Shown here: piece after piece, positions 58,803 to 64,000 of the stretch | Position numbering within the stretch: position 1 is the stretch's first letter | How the letters are laid out: the number at the start of each line of letters is the position of its first letter | NCBI RefSeq assembly: GCF_963576675.1 | Contig: NC_088911.1 | Span: 80,009,256-80,073,255, forward strand | Source of the DNA: Euphorbia lathyris | Taxonomy: Eukaryota > Streptophyta > Magnoliopsida > Malpighiales > Euphorbiaceae | DNA length: 64,000 bases | Direction of reading: 5' to 3' | Notes under the pieces: generated by a model | Seen by the model: the letters and a program-made list of their open reading frames with translations, nothing else | Told to the model about the DNA's origin: nothing | Database searches by the model: none | Position numbers and translations under genes: made by a program

Positions 58803-59722
58803 AACATTTGTAAAGTATTATTTTATTAATTAAGTGTATACAAATTATAAAGTTTTAAATTGATGAAAATTTTAATATTTATTACTGGATTTCGTCCTAA
58901 CCTTTTAAAATCCAATTACATGCCTTCAGCACTTGCAATCCTTATCCCTTCAACTTCCCCCCTCTATTATTTCCAAACAGTTTTTCTTTCCCGCTTCTAT
59001 TTTTGAGAAATTTCCCTCTTCAAACTCCATTCCCCCTCTACTCTTTGGCTCTCAAGTGTCGGATGGCCTTCGATTGTACACTGATTCGTTTGTTTGTCCT
59101 TCTCCGAAACGCATGCTTCTCTTATCTTGAGTTCCGTCGGCCACCGACTGTGATTCAAACCCTATATTCGTAATGATTTCTTGCAATTGGATCCTCAAGC
59201 GGCAACTAACCCTCAGAACATGTAAGAACTGCAAACCCGATTTTACCCTTCCCTAAATCACCCTCACGCTTGTCGCTTCCACACTGCACATTTTCGAGGT
59301 AATTCATATAATCCAGTTTCCAATTTGTTATATTATGTTTGTTGTTTCAAACTATGACGCCTGGTATTTAATTATCCATTAATTAGCTATTGCACTTCAA
59401 ACCAGTTTCGTTTTGTCATAATGCTGAGTTCCTTAATTTCATGTTAATTTTACTAATACTTCATTCTGCAATTCATTGATTCCTTCTCTGCTTCTGTTTT
59501 TTTCATTATATGGATGTTTAAATTCATTATGAATATAAAGAAAGGGATTCCCTATATATGTTAACTGTGTGTAAAATCAATTATGGTTGATGTGATTTCA
59601 TCTTTTTATATGTAACAGTTTATCTTGGGTTTTTTTCTCTATCTTTCATAAAATAATTACCTTGAATCACCTTATTCTTATTCTAATTTCAGTTTTTACC
59701 CTTTGGACTATTGCCACATTGA

Positions 59723-60259
59723 TATGATATGGAAGAGAAAGATGCAAGGACATATGATCTTGCTGCCCTCAAGTACTGGGGCCCTTCCACCCACATTAAT
59801 TTTCTTGTAAATTTTGAAACCCCTTTCATGAATTAGTATAATCTTTCTCGAGATATATCTTAATCTTAGTTTTCGTTTTGTTTAGCTGGAAAAATACCAG
59901 GATGAGCTGAAGAGATGAAGAATAGATGAGCCGTCGGGAATAAGTTAATCATTTAAGACGGTAAAGACAATTTTTTTGCTTAATTACGAGAATGGTTAGT
60001 TAATTAATTGATTTTTTCCCTATTTCTATGGAGTAAAACATTTGGTTCTCTAGGAGTGATTCAATTTATAGAGGAGTAATAAGGTTTTCATTAATCTTAT
60101 TGCATGGTTTCACAAGAAGCCCCTTCTTAATAGTATAAAGTTAGCTCATTGTTCTAACTGTCATATATCTATGTTATGGAGACATCACCTGCATTGAAGA
60201 TGTCAAGCAAGGATAGACAGAGTCACTGGAAACAAGGACATTTATCTTGGTACTTTCAG
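59723..60259 (+). pseudogene. Captured AINTEGUMENTA-like AP2 exons in CACTA-1 (unit 8)
   Basis: Same three exon remnants as in unit 5: 59723-59806 ([17 protein letters not shown], with Ala to Asp), 59886-59944 (LEKYQDELK; a Tyr codon preserved, then frameshift), and 60180-60259 (stop, then RCQARIDRVTGNKDIYLGTF, with Gly to Asp). The shared stops and frameshift show that decay began before the duplication. Confidence 0.85.
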
Positions 60260-62666
60260 TGAGTTCTTTCTTTCATTTTTTATATTTGATAGATTTATAT
60301 TCTGATATCAAGTTCAAACTTTTATTGGAATCTTGGTGAGTATAAAGCTTATACTTTTTTTTTATAACATTTGCTGCATGTTGTTTCCACTAAAGACTAG
60401 TAATGCTTTTATAAGGCGATGATGGCCTTCTAATTTGGGGCTACTTGATGCATGCTTCTAATTGTCAACTACAATCTAACTTTCTGTAAGACTGTCTTTT
60501 TTTATGTTATTTTATCTGATAAAGTGGAATCAAAGTAATTTTATGAGTGAAAGAGATCATTTTATTTCAGGCTCAATGGCTTTGTTCTTCTGCTCAATCA
60601 GAACCTTCATTCTCTCCCTTAATCTCTGAATTGTCATTAAGGTTTCTCCTATCTATCCTCATTTTGTGCTTATTATGCATATCATCTTCTGTTAGTTATA
60701 ATTGTTATTCTTTTTCTTATTTAGTTCATTTTTCTAATTTTTTGCTTATTGCAATTATTTGTGGGTTATGCATTGGTTAAAAATGTCAATTTTAACCAAG
60801 TTTGTGTTTTGAAAGTAATTACAATGTAAAATCAAGTCTTGAACTTAAATTGCTTTTGTTTTTGGATTTATTATTTTGGGTTTAGTTGGTCAATATTTTC
60901 AACCTAAAAAGAAACGCTAAAGAAAAGCATTGAGGAAGATGGAGCAGACAATTCCTTTGAGGCATCACACCACATAAAGCTAGTAAGTTTAATACCTTTT
61001 TGCTTTTCTTTCATTGAAAGTATTGAAAGATAGAAATATAAAAAGGAATATCATGATAACAATGTGGTATTATTAGACGATTGGTTACTAGAGCTTTGTT
61101 CTTTTTTTACTTCTCTGTTTTCATGGAGAAACCAGAGGATTTAGTTATTGCTGGAAGATTTTTAGCTCCCTATTATGTGCTAATTAGTTGGCTTGATCTT
61201 TCAATATGGGATTTTTTAATCAGTGATGATGATATGAACTCACAATTAATATCCAATTCCAAAAAATTTGAAGCCTTATCTTGGTGTAATTTCAATTATA
61301 TTGAATTATTATTTGATTAATTGAAAAGTGGATCAATTACTCTACTTCTGAAATTGTAGACTTGTATGCTTATCTTGTTTATTTTCCATACAACTTTTGG
61401 GCATATCGTACAATGTTATTATTCATGCATACAAGCAATGTTAAGTCTATGGAAGTGGTCTGTACTATAACTTCTTAGTCAATTGTTGGTTGTGCTACGT
61501 GGTTTTCAGTATAATATACAACTATATGTTATCTTTTTAATAGAGCATAGAAGGTGAAAAGTATGATAGTTTGGTTTAGCCTTTGCGAATTCATAGTATT
61601 TTGTGATCATGTTGTGCTTCTTTGTCGTTTTTGTATAAATTACTACAATGTATAGCATATTTTCTTAGTATTGCAGGTAAAAAGAAGTTCGAAGAGCTAG
61701 TATCTCCATCCGCAACAAATGAATGTTGTTAACGTGATCAATATTTATAGAAGTTATAAGAGATTGGATATTGTATTTTATTTGATAGATATATATTTTT
61801 ACTGTAAATATTTATATTAGGGGGATATAAAGTATTTGATTCAGATGTCAATTGCACAATATTCAATATGTATATAAATAGATCTAATGACACCAATAAA
61901 TTCTATGCCTCGACTTGTTTCATATTTGAATCTATTAATATTTTTTTCACAGTTTAAATTGGGTTAAATATGGCCAACACGAATTACAAAGAAAAAAGAA
62001 GAAGTTTGCCATGATTATATTTGTGGCTAAGCAAGATTTCTAGCCACAAGTGTTTTATCTTTGCTACGGTTATACTTGTGGCTCAATAAGGTTTCTAGCC
62101 AAAAATATTCTATTTTTTGCTACGGTTATGTCCGTGGCTAGCTAGAATGAATTACGACAGGCTGCTTTGTTTTGCCACGAGTATTTTAATTTTGCTACGA
62201 TTTTTCCTGTGGCAAATGGATATGATTAGCCACGAATTTTTTCGTGGCATAAAAATCAATTTAAGCCACAACCATGATTTTCCGTGGCAACTACCTAGCC
62301 ACGCTCACTTGCGCCACGGGAGTAGCTACCTTGAATTCTCGTGGCTAAATAGTATAGCCACAGAAATATCACACTTGTGCCACGATTCTAATCGTGGCGC
62401 AAGTGATGATTTGTTGTAGTGACACATGTCCTTCACTTATAACAGCTCATCAAATAAAAACTCTCTTTCACGGCAAAACACGTTCTCCATCTCCCTCCTC
62501 CATTTTCCGTGACTCCGATTGCCTCACTCAGATTGCCGCTGCTGATGAAGTCTTGTTGCCGATCTCCACCGTTCTCTTTCAACCTGTTTATCAGTGTAGT
62601 GAGACCTGTCACTGATTGATTTTCCCTTCGTCAAATTCTCTTCTCCGTTTGCTTCTTAACCATTCC

Positions 62667-62708
<42 letters not shown>

Positions 62709-63074
62709 GTCAAAGTGTCTAAAATGTTTACTATGTTACTAATATAGTTAGAAATAATAACCACAAAAATGTGCAAAACTACTTCAGTTTATCGACAAAT
62801 TAATATGTTTGGAAATGTCTGATATGACAGTTTAATAATTGTCAAGTTAGTTCATTCAAATTTTCTATTATATAGCAGTAGTGGCAGAACCAGGACATTA
62901 GATGAGCCGAGGTTCAACTTAATGAAACAATCGTTGTTCATCGACGAGTCATTTAAAAAAAATTAAAACTTCATAGTTAAACCTTATTTCTATCTTTTAT
63001 TCCTATATATCTTACCAATAACAACCTAGGAATGATAAATTTATAGGCGATCAATTACTCGATATGTAATTATA

Positions 63075-64000
63075 AGGTGTGGGCTACTGTTACTTTGTTG
63101 TAAACAAAGTAAAATTTACGTTGCTGTGATCACCATTGATTTGATACTAGAATAAAATATAGTAATGATGGATTCAATTAGTTTTAAATTGGTAACTGTT
63201 TCATCCGGTTACAATTTTTTTTAACTAACCTCCTTCCTCAATTACTTTTCCTTCCCCACTAATGCTTCGATTTTTTTTATTGGAGTTTGATAGGTTGTTA
63301 TTCTCATCCCACTCACAATTTGACTTAAACTGTTAAAAGAAAAAAAATTACTAATGTTGGCAAAAATTCATAAACTAGCTTCAAAAGTATAAAACCAAAA
63401 AGTGAAATCACTAATTATGGAAAAAATCACTTAAAACCTTTAAATTTTACCAAAAATAATTCAGTTTACACATTATTCACATGAAATCATACTTAATTTT
63501 AGTAAATTATTAGTATTTATTATTATCCAAAAAAATCATTAATTTCATGTGAAATTTAAATCCTATATTATCAGAAGTAATTCATGTAAATCCACCAACT
63601 TTGCGAAAAATCAAGTTTCAGGCAAAACTGAACTTATCCTCTATTGTTAGATTTTATTTACGTAAAAAGCAAATTATGAACGTTAAATAGAAACCTTGTG
63701 AAAATAGAGTTTTACATAAAACCTTTGGAATTAACGCAAATCTTTTATTTTTAGATATAATTATGTATAGTTTGACTAAATTACGTAATCTTTTTATTTT
63801 AGGGGGGAAAAATTCACAAACCTTGTGAAAATAGAGTTTTACGTAAAGCCTATGAATTTTACGTAAAGCTTTTATTTTTAGACATAATTTACGTAAGGTT
63901 TGACTAAATTTACGTAACCCTTTTACTTTACGAGAAAAATCCACAACCATTGTGAAAATTAGAGTTTTACATAAAACCTTTGAACTTTACGTAAATATTT
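63075..64000. mobile_element. Mutator-like element, second copy, left part only
   Basis: It starts AGGTGTGGGCTACTG after the target GTAATTATA (63066-63074), as in unit 5. It runs through the left end and about three satellite monomers to the window edge. The window stops just before the point where CACTA-2 sits in the unit 5 copy. Confidence 0.8.

Larger units (their letters stand above)
58188..62421. mobile_element. CACTA-1, second copy (unit 8)
   Basis: Same ends, same 3-bp duplication ACA (58185-58187 and 62422-62424) and same site as the unit 5 copy. Length 4234 bp. It lacks the Au SINE, has a longer T run near 58750, and keeps ~22 bp (GGGTTTAGTTGGTCAAT) absent from the unit 5 copy. No transposase. 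GCCACG/CGTGGC subterminal motifs are conserved. Confidence 0.9.
58138..62700. other. Conserved block with (CT)n, unit 8, split by CACTA-1
   Basis: The block lies at 58138-58187 and 62422-62700. Its (CT)n tract is the longest in the window. Confidence 0.4.
56754..64000. repeat. Tandem unit 8, deleted and invaded, runs off the window
   Basis: The leader to 57241 resembles unit 7 (AATAGCTTCAACC). It then jumps directly into the right arm of the MITE, so about 2.8 kb, including the minisatellite and zinc-finger gene, is missing. The downstream part carries CACTA-1 and the Mutator-like element at the same sites as unit 5. Spacers 57351-58137 and 62701-63074 hold no gene. Confidence 0.92.

Overview
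This is AT-rich nuclear DNA from a flowering plant, most likely a eudicot. The evidence is the element content: a plant-type Ty1/copia element primed by tRNA-iMet, CACTA and hAT transposons, Au-type SINEs, a gene fragment of the AINTEGUMENTA class, and a plant-style C2H2 zinc-finger protein with an EAR repression motif. I cannot name the species.

The window is one long head-to-tail array. A unit of about 5.07 kb occurs eight times, with starts at 1, 4705, 9809, 18174, 28122, 46715, 51790 and 56754. Each unit holds, left to right: an AT-rich leader; a three-copy minisatellite of ~145 bp; a single-exon minus-strand gene for a 171-residue one-finger C2H2 protein ending in LDLNLKL; an AT-rich spacer; a MITE with long terminal inverted repeats; a second AT-rich spacer; a conserved, relatively GC-rich block ending in a (CT)n tract; and an AT-rich tail. 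Seven units keep the zinc-finger gene. Copies 1, 2, 3 and 5 are open. Copies 4 and 6 carry nonsense changes, copy 7 carries frameshifting deletions, and unit 8 has lost the gene.

The array has been invaded repeatedly. Unit 3 has an internally deleted LTR element (13096-16364, TSD TTATT) that itself carries a hAT element (13791-14759, TSD TTCACAAC). Unit 4 has a nearly intact copia element (20496-25359) with a 1523-codon Gag-Pol and LTRs differing at one base. Unit 5 has a CACTA element (32471-36865, TSD ACA) and a 9 kb Mutator-like element (37505-46516, TSD GTAATTATA). The latter is mostly a ~130-bp satellite rich in TTTACGTAAA and contains a second CACTA (38454-42059, TSD TAC). Unit 8 carries the same first CACTA and the same Mutator-like element at the same sites, so unit 8 is in part a duplicate of unit 5.

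Both CACTA elements carry pieces of host genes. The first has degenerate AP2-domain exons matching the AINTEGUMENTA class. The second has a run of minus-strand exons whose splice phases still join, with one internal stop. The only large intact reading frame is the copia polyprotein. The plausible host genes are the four open zinc-finger copies, which look like candidate transcriptional repressors. All homology calls are by eye, and no search was run.
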